Below are positions 45,665 through 58,461 of a DNA stretch of 64,000 nucleotides, piece by piece. The notes beneath the pieces are model-generated. The model saw nothing but the letters and a program-made list of their open reading frames with translations, ran no database searches and had not been told where the DNA came from. The stretch is taken from the NCBI GenBank assembly GCA_905221605.1, contig CAJNDS010000027.1:123244-187243 (forward strand), given 5' to 3'. Each line of letters opens with the position of its first letter. Within the stretch, counting starts at the first letter, position 1. The stretch comes from Symbiodinium natans. Its lineage: Eukaryota; Sar; Dinophyceae; Suessiales; Symbiodiniaceae. The position numbers and the translations under genes are program-made.

Positions 45665-47299
45665 CAAGGTGCTCTGTGTGTCGCTCTTCGGCTCTTAGAC
45701 CCTCGGCTTCCATTGCGGCCTCTGCAGCGCCCAGGCGCTCCCTCAGGGCTGAATTCTGAACATGTCCTCAACTTTGCCACTACGCTTAGCGATCTTCTGC
45801 GGTTCGTAGACTTAAGTTGAATTTATGCTCCAAACGTCTGGCCTGAGCTGTGCTGCTTCGGCGGAGCTTTCACGCACCAGCTCCGAGAGCATCTTCGCAG
45901 GGGAGGGGCTGCATGATAGCATCAGAATACGAATATAACAAGAGACGTCAAATGAGGATGATGGATGGGTCTGAGATACTCTGAGATTTGCTTCGCGAGT
46001 TTCACCAGGCGTCGCCTCCTTTTGCTGGGCAGTTTCGCTGTGGAGTTCCTTCAGCTCCATGGAGGCCTACAGGAACAAAAGCTTGCCGCATGGCTTGCAG
46101 CGCTATGCAGTAGCCGGCGCCTCTTCCAGCTGACGCTGACGCAATGTTTCGGCATCCTGCAGGGTCTGAAATTTTCTGATACTCGAATGCCTTCATGAGC
46201 AAAAGGGTGTGAGCAACACGAGAATTCACCAGTTCATCTGACGTTTTTTAAAGGGTCCTTGGAAGAACTGTCCGACTTCTCCCTCAAACTCTTCAGCTCA
46301 TTCTCCGACCTATCACGCAGCTGCTTGATCTCGCGCATGCGTGCCTCGCGTAGGCTGGCAAGGGCGGAATACCAAGTTCCTATGCAGCACGGAACACTGC
46401 CATGATTTGCCATGGAGCGTCGCGGACAAAACCGGCGATCAAACGGCCTCGTCTCGCTCTTTCGCATCTTTGATGACCTGGGAGGTGAGGAGAAGTCTAA
46501 CGTAAAGAGGGTGGAAAAGTGTGGAAAGGCAACGACTTGTTCCATGTTCTGCTTCAGATCTGCCGACTTGGCCGACCTTGCACCGAACAGGTTGGTTTGC
46601 ACATCACGAATACATTACCGAATTTTTGAATGCGTGCAGATGTGAGCTGACTAATTCGCAAGACCAAGCTGATAAGGCCATCTCTCTTTCTCCAATTTCG
46701 CAGCGAGCTTTTGACCTAAAGAGGCCGCAGACTGAATGCATGTCCGAAAGGGGGGCTTCAAAGGACGACAAAAAACGACTCAAAGATGTGCTGCTAATGT
46801 GCGGTTAACCAATCTCTTCCACCCAGCTGCATTCCTCCTCGCTCTTCTTCAACTGCTTGACCTGCTGTCGAACCTGTACATGAGCTGCACGTGTCGTGTG
46901 AGCACCTTCAGCACCGTGACAAAGGCAGTCTCATCAGGGAAAGGTACTAGGATGTACTAGGAACACTTGCAAGTTGCAAGAGCAACCTCAGGGCCTGCAA
47001 ATGCCTGCAATCAACTCTCAGCATCTCTCAAACTTCTCAACCCAAACAGGACTCTCCGAAGGCCTCAGCTTGAGCTGTTGCCAACTGGTCCTCTGCAGTC
47101 TTCAACTGCTCTGACCTCTCTGAAATGGCCAACTCAAGTTTCTACACCGCAGTACAGCGCAGCTCATAGGCCAAGGATGGCCCCAGGGCATCGTTGATGC
47201 GTCGTAATCGCAGTCCGTCCGAGTTCGCGGCAGCTTCTTACCCTGAGTTTTGGCATCATCGCAGCTCTTCTGCAGCTTCTGCAGATTACTTTGAAAGGC
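45665..47299 (-). CDS. Coiled-coil protein exons, upstream part
   Basis: Exons: 47242-47299 (AFQSNLQKLQKSCDDAKTQ; donor GTAAGA), 47064-47119 (RSEQLKTAEDQLATAQAE), 46823-46873 (VRQQVKQLKKSEEECSW), 46243-46354 (LREARMREIKQLRDRS, ENELKSLREKSD), 46121-46156 (DAETLRQRQLEE), 46006-46066 (MELKELHSETAQQKE), about 45852-45892 (MLSELVRESSAEA) and 45665-45755 (NSALRERLGAAEAAMEAEG, then AEERHTEHL). Phases agree at 47242 to 47119, 46243 to 46156, 46121 to 46066, and (with a GC donor) 45852 to 45755. Almost every exon is a short helix block rich in E, Q, K, R, A and L, so the product is a long coiled-coil protein. No membrane or catalytic motif is visible. Both ends are missing. Confidence 0.75.
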
Positions 47300-49024
47300 C
47301 TGCCGCACGACTCTGCATGCGACGACATGGGCAAGTCAAAAATGAAACGCTCCTGGTTACATGCGATAGGCACGCTCGAACAAGGTCGGCATACACTTGC
47401 GCACTGTAGAGGCGTTGCTCCATCTTGATTCTTGATTGACCTTTTCCCGTCTTTGCCAGGAGTTGATACTCCTTGCCCTTGCCAGGTCACACGCTATGTC
47501 CCTGTGCCATGTCCTGCGATTCAGCTGGACATCGATACCCACTGTCCAGAAAAAGGACAGCCCATGACAGCAAGCATTCACTGGCAAAGCTTTCAGCCGG
47601 GTAACTGAACAATCTATGCACTCGAGAGTGGTGAAACTGAAGCTTGACAGAGAGCACTCTGTGGTGGACTCGAAGAAAAGTCTTTAATTGCCGAAATCAT
47701 GCAATCGTTGTCATAACTGCTCACCGTCCGGTTGAGCCTCAGTCAGAGCGAAGCTATTTGCCGGGGAGAACTCTGCCCACTTGCCCCCGTTTACGAGCCT
47801 TGCGTCACACTTACACTTCGCGCGGGGATCACCAACCGACGTCCGCTCGGAATAACTTATCATCTGATTCTGCGGTGCTCTGCCGACGGCAAGGCGGTGA
47901 GGCGACATGTGTGCCAGGCTTGTCGGCGACGGCGCTTTGCATTCTGCCTGAAAAATTGATGCGGATGTCGGCCGACGACCTCGCTTGTTCGCGTGAGCGA
48001 GACTAGAGAAACGAAGCCGTTGCACTGCTGGCGACGGCAGCTACTTTTTCCTTGAGAGGAACCAGGTGTGTGGATCGACCCAACGAATCACACGATCGGT
48101 CAAAATCTTTTACGCCCAGCCACACCGCAATATGGCCGATTCGGACGGGAAGCCTCTGCAAGAGACCCTGTGGAGGCGCCGGCAACAGGTTTCTGAATTT
48201 GTTCGCCTTCTGCAGGCGTGTTGTCGTACTGGAGGCTCATTAAGCGGAATGACATGGATGACCATCGGAAGCCTCACCAACTCAGCCGAATCCAGCTTTG
48301 CTCGTCCGAAGAAGAATGTGCATGGATTGATCCCACCTTGTTACTACCAGCTGCTACCGTACAAGTAGCTGCTAGCACACCTGCTCACATGATTGTCAGC
48401 ATTTACGCATGGCACCCAAGTCCTGCGACTGCTGAAAGATGCTTCTATGCCATTTTGTCGCCTTGCCAGTCCACCTGCGTGGGCTTTTGACTGCACTTGT
48501 TGTTCTGCCGAAGTACTCGAAGCTCAGAAATCTCAGATTATTGCACATGCATCTCAACGTTGGAGCTGCATGTCTGGATTCTTTTCGTGAAGACATATCT
48601 GCGGCACTTCTTGGTGAAACATGTGAGGGCTGCGGTAACTTGAAGTTGTGATCAATGCGCAGTGCCTTCTCAAGAGTATTGCAGATCTGCAAGTTCCACT
48701 GCCCAGAGATGAAGTGCCGGGAGACGCTGGTCGTCTTGGTTGCAGAAATAGCAAACACTTTCAAATGGGCCGTTCATGTCCAGAGCGCAGAGAGTGCAGA
48801 GAGATGCGTGTGAGCCCACATCTCGCGGCTCAAAGTGCCAACTCTGTGCAGTTTCTTGCACATGCACAGAGGTAGGCATGTCCCAGAGCAGGGATTGCCT
48901 TCATACATACGCCCAAAGAAATACAACATCATATAACATCATTATAGGAACCCGCCAAAGAGCACCCCTATTGTCGGAAACCACCATATTCACAGACATT
49001 CATCAGTCACATTCAATCATACGT
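47300..49024. other. Spacer with weak minus-strand candidates
   Basis: Possible coding pieces: about 48020-48060 (KEKVAAVASSATASF) and about 48640-48700 (WNLQICNTLEKALRIDHNF after CTCTGGGCAG). None could be paired. This interval should hold the boundary between the protease gene and the coiled-coil gene. Confidence 0.35.
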
Positions 49025-50100
49025 TCACTTGCCCTCGAAGAGATGGCTGACATCCTTGATGGTGATGCTGCCCAGACCAAGGAAAACAAGCAGGAGGAAG
49101 GCCAACCTGCAAGAGGCTCCCCCAAGCAAAAGCTCGGAACAGAGGACCGCATTGCAGGTTGCGCTGGTGCAGCAAGTGCTGCTCAGAAGCTCCACATTTT
49201 GCTTCCTGCTCTCGTCAAGGCGCTGGCCACTCACCTCATGTTAGGGTGGCACGCCATATGGGCACTTCATGAATGGACTCGTTTACCAGCCGTCTACCTT
49301 CACGCGGCAAACCGCCGACTCACATCTTTCAAGACCTTCAGCAGGGTCCCGTTGTCGCACCTGCTCCGCAAGGACAAAGAGCGCCTTGCCACCGTCCAAC
49401 GCGGGCAGCGGCAAAGCATTGATGAAAGCCTCGGAAAGCTGCACTTGCAACATGTAGTCGTGGTTAGGTGCACAGTTTGTTGATGAATGTCAGACAGTCA
49501 CCATGCAATTCTCCAGGACCTGTTTGTCAACAGCAGCCACATGTTGTTCGAGCGAAGTCAATGTAAGAAATTGTCAGAAGATGTAGCAAGCCAAGAGCCG
49601 CGGAAGTCCCGGGAAAACCCTCCTCCCCAGGATCGGCGACCGAGACAGTGCAGGAGCTTTCAAGCGATTCAATTAACAGCTTTGGCAGCACTGCAGTGTG
49701 CACGGATGTTTCTGCAAATCGTTGGGGCTTCTTCTTGCTTTCAATGCCGAGGCGGCTGCGAGAGCTTGGCCAAAGAATGCCGGTATGCGATTACAATCGA
49801 TGAGCGTGCTGAGCCCTTGGGGAGCATCGTGCTTGATAGTAGAGCCGGTAGCCCGGTCGCATGCACAACCCGGAGACAACCAGCTCAAAACTTGCAAAGC
49901 ACAACTCCACGGGTGTGCGCTGTCCATGCCTTCAAAGTGCCGAATGCAACAAATTTAGAGCGGGTCATGACAGCTGCTCTCTGCTACACGCCGTGGCAGA
50001 AACAAGCTGAGCTGGCAACCAAGTTCAGGTTCACAGTCACCTCGGCAGCTTGGCAGCTGTGCGGTTTAGGGTTTAGGGTTTAGGGTTCAGGGTTCAGGGT

Positions 50101-50146
<46 letters not shown>

Positions 50147-53100
50147 GGTTTAGGGTTTAGGGTTTAGGGTTTAGGGCTCAGTGCCAGAAACGTACCCACG
50201 TGTCATGTTGCCCATGTTGCCCGTGTGCCATGCCAAACTATCTCAAGTTGTTAAATTGGCCATTTGAAAGGAGGCCCTGAGAGTCGTTCCAGAGACTCCA
50301 AACAACTGAACATGAGGAAGTTCACAAAAGCCCTCTGCACTCTCACAAGCACAGGAAATAAGATGAAATAAGCCCCCAAAGTCTTTTTGCATGCCCGAGT
50401 CGCGAAGAAGATGAAAATTCCCAGCAAGCCTTCTGCAGCCACCAAGTCCTCGCCCTGTTTTACGATGCCCACGGGGCCTCTGATCAGCGCAAGCTGGGCA
50501 AGTGCACGGCATTGGCAAGACCAAGGCAGCTTCACGACAGCGCGCCTACCATCTCTCCAGGCCCCATGCCTGTGAAAAGTCCTGCGCAGAGGAGCTCTAG
50601 ACATTGTAACGGCCCCTCAGCCCCTCTGCTTACAGCGAAGTCCTTCGAGAGCCTTGACCTGCTCATCCAGAAGCTTGGTGAGCACATCCTCGTCACGATG
50701 GACATGTCGGACCGCTTGTGAAGAAGCCGTCGGCCAGCATTTGGACGATTAATTATGCAAAATGGGCTATGAAGTGCACCCAGTTCTGAAAAACGCTCAA
50801 TCCTTACAGTACGTAGAGCCTCTACCTTCCTCAGCACATGCGACACAGTCGGCGACAGATGCACAGAGAGGGAGAGAGAGAGAGAGAAAGAGAGAGCTAG
50901 AAAGCAAGAGACGGACAGGCAGACAGACACTACCGCGCAACTAGTCTGAAGATAAGTCTCTGTTGCCACACCTGCAGCTTCCTTGGCTCCGGCATGTTGG
51001 CCATCATTTGACCGTGCGCACCCTGTGCCGATCCGGGAACCCAACACGGAACTAGTAACTAGACATCCGCCGAAGCGGTGAGGCTGTGAGGCCGTTCTGA
51101 CCTGTGCAGTGAACCCCCTCCCCTGTTTAGGACTAGCATCCATCAAACGAAATTGGCATATTTCCCACTGAGGGTTGGATGACGGACTTGTGGGACATCC
51201 CATGAACGGCTAAATTGAATATTGTTGAGATCCGACTTGAATCTGCTTGCCCGTGACCCCGTGCGACCCCTGTGACAGGGAGCTCTTTTCGGGATATTAG
51301 CTTGAAAGCCCAGGGGGCAAAATCAGGAAAAACCTTGACATTTGCTTGTATTTTCAAAAGCACGAAAAAAAGAAAAAGAAAAAAAACAAAAGACACTCCT
51401 CAAGCACGTTTTTGGAGATGTGTTTCGCACCGTCTCCACACTCTGGTGGCTCGCACACATGTTCTTGTTTCCCTATATGAAACGCATGACTTTTCGGGTT
51501 CGACGCTTTGCATGTCGTTTGGCGTCAATATAAATGGATACGGTATGTGGCACTCTTTTCCGTCGTACTTTTGTGTTGGTCTCAAAGCAATACTGATTGC
51601 TGGCGCAGTCCCACTACCCACACCGTAGCACGTCTGGGTATGCACACCCGCGCCCCGGCCAACTTGATTATTAATTACTCTATTGTTTTTTCCTTAGCGG
51701 CTTTCGGGCTTTGCGAAACACACTACCAATTCTTCATGTCATGCTTCTCACTTGGATTTACGTTGATTTCGGAGCTGGACAGCAGCATGCCTCGCTGCTC
51801 AGAAAATTCGGGTTTCCGGGGGAGGGACCGGCATCTATCCGTACATGCAAAGACGAGTAGAACATATCCTTCTGCCCAAGCGTCTGCAAAGCTTTCCGCT
51901 TTGGCCAGAACTCGCACAGAGTTGGTTTCGATCATCACGCCAAGCCTTTGCAACCTGAAAGTGCAAGGGGACGGCCTTATTACGACCCGACCATAGCTGA
52001 TATCAGCACTGTTCCATTGGAGACGGAAGGCCTCCTTACTAGGCCTACCGAAGGAAACAACTGCAGCCATAGAGCCCGGTGTTCGGGTCGGTGATGGTGT
52101 TTGCAGTGAGCATGACCTCCTCAGCCCCTCTTTGAACCAGCATCTCGACAGGCCTGAAAGCGCAATGAGGACTCACTTGGACTCGCTCTGTTACACTCCG
52201 ATACACGTCGGCACAGGCTACAAAAAAAACTGAGATGCCCTTGGCACTCCTAAGGCCCCAGAAGCAGCTTCGACAATGTGCCTTCCAGCAGGAAGTTGAT
52301 TGATGTACGCCACCGTCTGACCTTCGTTCGCTCGCGAGGCCACATCATGTCGACTTGGGTATTTGTGATGTCTTTGCCTTGGGATTTCGTCTGAGAGTCT
52401 GGCGCACTTGCGCGCCCGCAAAGTTCATGTCCAAGCCTGCATCAACAGAACGACACCGCTCCCAACTCCTTAAAACAACCTAAATTTACCCAAATGGGAA
52501 CAAAATGGACAGATGAATACAGATGCTCACTTCTCCCGATACTCACTCTTTGTTTGAAGTTGGTCATGGTGATTCTTGACTCGGTACAGTAGTTTCTCGA
52601 AGCGCTGCGCGAGTCAGGCGTCATCACTTCAGCATGGGAATGGGACAGTTGTGACTTTCAGTTTGACGAAGTCAGTCAAGCTGGTTTTCACGCGGCCTCC
52701 AACGCGAAGCAACACGTCCGCAGCTTTCAAGCCAGTTCGTGCAAAAGCTTCGTCATCCACAGCCTCCAGGTCTTGCTCTCTGCGGCGTTGCATTCCAGAA
52801 TACTGTCGGACTTGGATCTACTGGTGCGGGTTTATGCTGCTTGCTGTGAGTTTTTGCCAGTATTGGCAGAAAGTGCTGATATGGAAGGCCACTGCAGCAC
52901 TGCTGACGAGCCCGGCTCCGAACTGGCCCACCTATAACTGTTGTACCGGATGGGTGCAGACCCTAAACCCTAAACCCTGAACCCTAAACCCTGAACCCTG
53001 AACCGTGTGCAGTGGTGGCTTTATCTCAAAGTTGCAGGACACGATCCTGAATGTCCGGCTTGCAGAAGCTGACCCCGTCGTACTCATGCCAGATGCAGCT

Positions 53101-54990
53101 CGGTCACTTGGATGCGAATGCCCGGGAGAAAATCCTTCGTAGGGACTCCAGCTATCAGGGCTCCAGCTGCCAAGGAAGACCAAGCCTCACAACGGACTGC
53201 ATCAAACAGAGTCTGAAGCACGTGTCCATCATAAGACACTGGTACTCAGAATGAAACATCTCTGGCCGAGACGCAACTGCAAGATTTGCCAACACACCAC
53301 CAGCAAGAACCCAAATCCGCTCTGGAGTAGATCGGGCATCAAATTCCGTGACCTGACTCATCTTTGCATCAGGGCAAGAACAGTTTAGGGTTTAGGGTTT
53401 AGGGTTTAGGGTTTTTGTGATTTCCATGGGCACTTCTAAGCAAACAGGGGCGATCGGCATCAGAGACATTCCGGGAGCTGGCTGACCGACATGCAAAAAC
53501 ACTGCCCGAGATGCAAAAGCTGTAGTGTTTTTTTTGCATCGCGGGCAGCCAACCCTGAAAGTCGGCCAGCAATTTTGCCATTTTCTTAGTTACTCTTTCC
53601 AACCGGAGCGAAGTTTTTGCACCAAACGCATCCCATCCCATGGGGGGCAATTGTTGGAAGCAATATCACAATAAAATACAATGAATCAGTCATAATCAGT
53701 CATCTGAACCCGCGCTGCTGTCAAAAAGTGCACAACTGGTCTGGTGACCATGAGCGCACATGACACACAGTAGGTGCGGAAAGCATTCGCGCGCGTGCAG
53801 TCAGATTCATTCTTGTAGGAAGGATCCGCAAAGCTGACAGGGTCTTTGCCAACGCGCTGGAAAACTGGCTTGGAAATGGGGGAGCTGCATGAAGCACAAC
53901 AAGGAGCAGCGATGAGCAAAGCACTGCTGCCGCAGTTTCCAAGGTCAGAAAAAGGAGAGTCGCATCATGTCGCAACATGTCGCAACCTCCAGCAACTGGG
54001 AATCGCACCATGCGACCATCTTCAAGCTTCACTGTTTTCGCATCCTCGAACCTGACCTGGAAACAGGAATGGGCTTCACGTCATGTGCCCGGACTTACGG
54101 AATGATTGCGATACGTAGGCCCATCCAACTTGACTCGAGCGGCATAGCCACCGATTGGGAAGGCCCTCAAGACAAACTCCGTACCATCAGGGCTTCGTCC
54201 AAAATTCACCACCTGTGAGGCAGTGAGGCATGCTGAGCATGCACTCAGATGGCCAACTCGACAACGATACCTCATTCAGAACCTTTTGCACACTTGCAAC
54301 CCACGACACTAAGCGGCAGCCGGGAACTCATATCGAGTCTAGATCCGAAACTAAACCACAGCTTGCATCACCTAGCAAGGGCTAGAAAGCTTGGTGATAT
54401 CCCATGAACCCCTGGCAACACCGAGCCCCAACCATCATCACTGGGCATGGAAGCCTAACTTTGCGATTATTGTCATGTGAATTTGAACTATCGAACTTCA
54501 AGGAGCTGCATGGCCCTGCTAGACCGACTAGAACAACTCACGGCACATAAGCCGATTGGCCTACCTGGCACATGACTCATGATCGTCCAGGGCCGCAGCC
54601 AGCGCATACCGGATACCGGAATCTTGAGAGCATTGCTACGCTTTTCAAAAGGCCCGGCTGCCTCGGGCCCGAAGCCCAGGGCGAACTCTGCTGCAGGGAG
54701 CCCAATGCTCCGCAGACAGAGGAAGTGTCCAGCCTCGAAATCAAGCCGAAAGGGCAAAGGAGTCAGGTCAGCAGATCGTAGGGCCGTAGGGGTGCCCAAC
54801 ATGCACACCTGAGGGGTAAGTAAGCTTCCGTGGGATGGGCATCCATGAGCGAAACTTTTTCAGAAACGCACATGTCTTCAACATGACCTTGATTGACCTT
54901 GCTACTCAATGCCAGATTTTCGTCCGACAATGAACGCACTGGCCTCGTGGCAGACAATCGCCAGCGCCAAGGCACCAACTACCTTCGCTA
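49025..54990 (-). CDS. Site-2 (M50/RseP-type) intramembrane protease with PDZ-like segments
   Basis: Exons: 54944-54990 (VVGALALAIVCHE), 54662-54733 (AGHFLCLRSIG, FALGFGPE), 54135-54212 (GTEFVLRAFPIGGYAAR), 53997-54056 (EDAKTVKLEDGRM), about 53275-53352 (STPERIWVLAGGVLANLAVA), 53108-53166 (PTKDFLPGIRI), 52656-52802 (DEAFARTGLKAADVLLRVG), 52547-52604, 50634-50714, 50550-50569 (20 nt), 50395-50493 (GPVGIVKQGEDLVAAEG), 49324-49438 (INALPLPALDGGKALFVLAE), 49148-49178 and 49025-49106 (LAFLLLVFLGLGSITIKDV; stop TGA). Zinc would be bound by the two His of HEAGH and the Asp of LDGG. The layout HExxH, FGP, LRAxPxGGY, AG.xAN, PDZ, GPVGI, LDGG, final helix is that of bacterial RseP and plastid S2P homologues (from memory). 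It would cut substrates within a membrane, possibly plastid (inference). The N-terminal exons and targeting peptide are missing; the first PDZ is only partly resolved. Phases agree at nearly all other junctions. Confidence 0.92.
50065..50176. repeat. Mosaic telomere-like tract, 16 units
   Basis: Plus-strand order: three TTTAGGG, two TTCAGGG, seven TTGAGGG, four TTTAGGG. It is inside the protease intron 49439-50394, 218 nt past its GC donor, and not close to either splice site. Confidence 0.98.
50869..50898. repeat. (GA)n microsatellite
   Basis: GAGAGA run with minor interruptions inside the 1.8-kb protease intron 50715-52546. Confidence 0.85.
52961..53003. repeat. Interstitial telomere-like tract with variants
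   Basis: CCCTAAA and CCCTGAA units alternate on the plus strand, so TTTAGGG/TTCAGGG in the transcript. It lies in the protease intron between exons 53108-53166 and 52656-52802; a candidate GTTCAG donor overlaps its start. Confidence 0.93.
53384..53411. repeat. Interstitial telomere-like tract before an acceptor
   Basis: Four TTTAGGG units on the plus strand, CCCTAAA in the transcript, ending 31 nt upstream of acceptor GATGAGTCAG of the protease exon ending at 53352. Confidence 0.95.
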
Positions 54991-57794
54991 CTGCCGACGT
55001 CCGCAACAAGGCTTGAACTGCTTTGACATGCACGGATGCTACTGGCTTCTATGTGGCTGCCAGTCATCGATTCTATGCTTAGAGTACAACAGACATCCTC
55101 CGCACGACAAGATGCTATGGCCGGTTGATCAGATGGAACCCCTGCAAGTGACACGGCCAAGGATGAGCCGTCTGCAGGCACCACCTTGGGAGCACTGTGG
55201 CTTGGCCTACTTTCCTGCACATCAGAAGCGATTGAAACATATTGAAACAAGGCCCACAAGCTAAGCTTCTCGCTGAAACCACACACTTAGGACGCCGTTG
55301 CTGTGGCCGCCTTAGCGGTCATCTCCAAACGGATCCAAGTCGGGTTCTGCCGGGCCGGGATCTGGATCCCATCGAGCAAGTATGGCAAACAATCTAGGAG
55401 CTTGGTGACATGCTGTGCTCTCTGCAGCTGCATGGAACTGAGATGTAAACAGATCGGATGGCACTATGACTATGACAAGGGGCCTCCGCACGGCTTGGAC
55501 GCCCAGCACCGCGAGGCCCAATGCAACAGGCAAGCGCTCTGAGCGGGAGCGCAGGAATGACACAGCAGCAGCATTCAAAATGATATAGCGCAAGTCAATG
55601 CTTTAGGAAATTTGCTGCTTTCTAATTCAAATCATCATTCACCTGAATCTGCATATATACAAGATCCATCCGAAATTTACACATATACACCATCTCCAAT
55701 ACTTATATCTATCTATCGGTGTGAGGAATCACGCGTGTTCGAACCAGACAAGTAGTTCAATATAACCTAGCACTTTTGCTCCAAAACTTCGCCTCTGCCT
55801 GCCAAATTCGCGCGAGGAAACTGCAATTCGATGCCCAGCTGGTGGGTCCCACAAAAGGCGCAACAAAAACGTGAAAGACTGGTTGGTCTCCTCCTCAAAC
55901 CTTTCTGCGCCCGTTTTGCAAGGATGCTTTTGGCACCTCCTGGACTCCCTGGAACTCCTTCCATGACCCCCTTGCCACCATCTGCCACTCAAGCTTCACT
56001 TAGGCAACAAGCACTCGGGCACAGCAGAAAGAGTCTGCTGACGCGAATTCACGCAAACAGGTCTTCAGGGATCCTCCAGCAAGCCTTTCTTCACGAGTTA
56101 CGCTGCATGTTCAAGGTTTCGGGTTTTCGGCCTGGGTCGGATGCCTAATTAAACCTAAACCCTAAATTACATCCTGAAACCCCTAAACCCTGAAGTGTCT
56201 GTTTTTCGTACACTCGTAGTCCACTTCCGCATTTGAAGCCCAATTGTGTAGACTGGAAGCGCTGAGGTGCACCGCTTGGACCGCCGACGTGCACGTCCCG
56301 TGGCTTGGGTAGGCACGCTGCCGAGGCGGCATGCGCAAGCATTTAAATTTCGACATCGGGTATGTTCTGGACATTGAACACATTCACTGGACAAGCGAGA
56401 GGAAATGCTGATGAAAAACTAGCTTCGAGATTCTTGTTTCTTGGTGAACCCTTGCGCCTCTACTCTCCTGGCTCCTTAGCCTGGTAGCCGCACGTGGGCA
56501 AACAGCCACAGAAGCCTCAAGCCACATTGCGTTTGCTCATGTCTCAACATGTCAATGGTATACTTACGTACGCAAACATTCAGCACTGCTCCAGACAAAA
56601 AACGCATGAGAGACATCGGTCAGTAAGAACAAGATTGAAATTTCAGTTGCTGGCAAATCCAAAGCTTCGAGCGGCCAAGCCGGCTAAGCGTGCTGTCCGA
56701 GGTGCGGCAGGCACTGATACTTTCACATGCTGCGGAGCTGCGGGAAAGGTTGCCATCACGCAGCGCAAGACGTGTCCCAAAAAATGCAAACGACATTAAA
56801 ACACATGCACGACAATGACAACGCATCATGCTGTAGGTTTCCTTGGACCAACTCAATGGCCTCAAAGTGCAAGCTGTCTACATGGTCTTGACAGTTCTGC
56901 TGACCACAACTGCCAACAAAGATGCGATGCAAGTCTGTGTCAACTTGGTGAATCTATTGTGATTGGGCCATCTGGCTGAGGCCATTCTCAGATGCAGCTG
57001 GACATGGACACGAGTGAGAGGCACTGGCAAGCCATCCAATAGTCACTGGCCTAACGTGATTTGGATGTTGGCCGGATATATGCCAGACTTATCTAGCACA
57101 CTGGTACACGCGTAAACCAATCGGGATACTACAATATGTTGTGGGTTGGTCTAACCAGTTGCCCAGCTGGAAAAGGTCGGCACCCTACCACCTCTAGGTT
57201 GAAGCGCAAGTTTTAAAGTAGGGTAATAACATGTTTTGCTTGCTTGGCATCGGTGGCATGTGTTTACGCGTGCTTTGACCTTTAGTCTTCCTCACATCCT
57301 GCTCATCTTGTAAGGTATTTGCACAGTTTCGTGCATATACTCCTTTTCTCGACAAGCTAGTATCGAGTTTGCATGGGTTGTCCGAATGCATGGAAGAGGC
57401 AACGCGAATGCAGCTGGACATGTGGTACTACTAGCGAGACATGTGCAGTTGCACCAAACTGGGTGAGTCGAGGCCCCGGCTGCACACATTGCTACCACAC
57501 TCCATGGCTCGGCTCTGTGCGGCAAACGCCCAAGCATGACCGACTAAGTGACCCCGTCCCGTCGCTGCATTTGTCGCGTGATTCTGGGTGAGGGTGGTCC
57601 AAAGTAAATCCCACAGACAGGTCAACTCACTGGAGCTTAGCAGGGTTTCTACATGTGTCTCTTGTGGGCCTGAGTCAAAGTCAGGGATAGTCAAGCAGTC
57701 AAGGTGATGCTTGCAGAACAATGCACAGATGCACCTCTCTGATGACTCATTGGGGCAAGGGAGCCTGTCTCTCCTTCTCGTGTTCGGCCAGTAC
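54991..57794. other. Probable unresolved 5' part of the protease gene
   Basis: Candidate minus-strand exons: 55320-55560 (VIVIVPSDLFTSQFHAAAES, then WDPDPGPAEPDLDPFGDD) and 55770-55990, open in two frames (GGKGVMEGVPGSPGGAKSI or ERFEEETNQSFTFLLRLL). The missing N-terminus and any targeting sequence should be here. Degenerate CCTAAACCC units lie at 56152-56200. Confidence 0.35.
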
Positions 57795-57908
57795 CTGCCG
57801 TGCATTCAGTAAAATTTGGATGGCACGCCTCACAACACGCATCGATTCGGCTATGTGGGAAAATGTGGGAAAGCTCTCCGGAAATTCAAGAGATACGAGT
57901 ATGTACTT
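57795..57908 (-). CDS. Exon of an unknown helical protein
   Basis: Acceptor GGCCGCCAG and donor CAG then GTACTG enclose exactly 38 codons in phase 0, reading KYILVSLEFPESFPTFSH and then IAESMRVVRRAIQILLNAR. The frame stays open for about 30 more codons (VLAEHEKETGSLAPMSH), so the exon might be longer. Character is clearly coding. Family not recognised. It may be an upstream exon of the protease gene or of a separate gene. Confidence 0.6.
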
Positions 57909-58327
57909 CTGGCGGCCAGATCCTCAGACAGACCTCGCGAAGATTTCATGAGCTCGAGTCTGCCTGAAACGTTTTGCTAATATCAAGATAGAGCCGAAAC
58001 GAGAATCGGAACCGCAGGAGCCGAACCGACAAAGAACCCGACTGCGTGCGAACCGAGCCGGATGCGAACTGCAGAAATCGACCCTGCTAGGGGCTCTGCC
58101 CGATTACCCCACACCATACAGACCAGGAAGCTGCTGCGGGGAGGTCAGTCAATGGCAGAAAAAGGGCTTAGGCAAGCCTACGGTGGGAGGGCCTCGACTC
58201 CCCCGGACACGTACCCAACGCTTCGGTGAAATGCAAAAACCTGTGCTCGCCGTGGACTGTTGGCTGGTGGGATTCGGGGCCCCAGCATGACGCGGAAGTC
58301 TGTTGGCGTCCGACCGCATGCGGTGAC

Positions 58328-58461
58328 GGCAGAGGCCGGAATGCGTGGAAAAACACAGTTCGCACCCAGACTTTGACCACGGTTTTCTGATGAGAAAGCG
58401 CCCGACGGAAGCCAGAACAGTGATAAAAACACGACGGAGGCTGGAATACATGGGAAAAACG
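58328..58461. repeat. Diverged ~29-nt repeat, about 105 nt apart
   Basis: GAGGCCGGAATGCGTGGAAAAACA near 58333-58355 and GAGGCTGGAATACATGGGAAAAACG near 58437-58461 are related. The surrounding minus-strand ORFs (58149-58511) are open in three frames and not convincing. Confidence 0.5.

Noticed and set aside
48776-49483. 235-codon plus-strand ORF
   Set aside because: It runs antisense to three phased exons of the M50 protease (49025-49106, 49148-49178, 49324-49438) that carry the LDGG motif and terminal helix.
49487-50083. 198-codon plus-strand ORF
   Set aside because: It lies opposite a protease intron, ends inside telomere-like repeats and has no recognisable motif.
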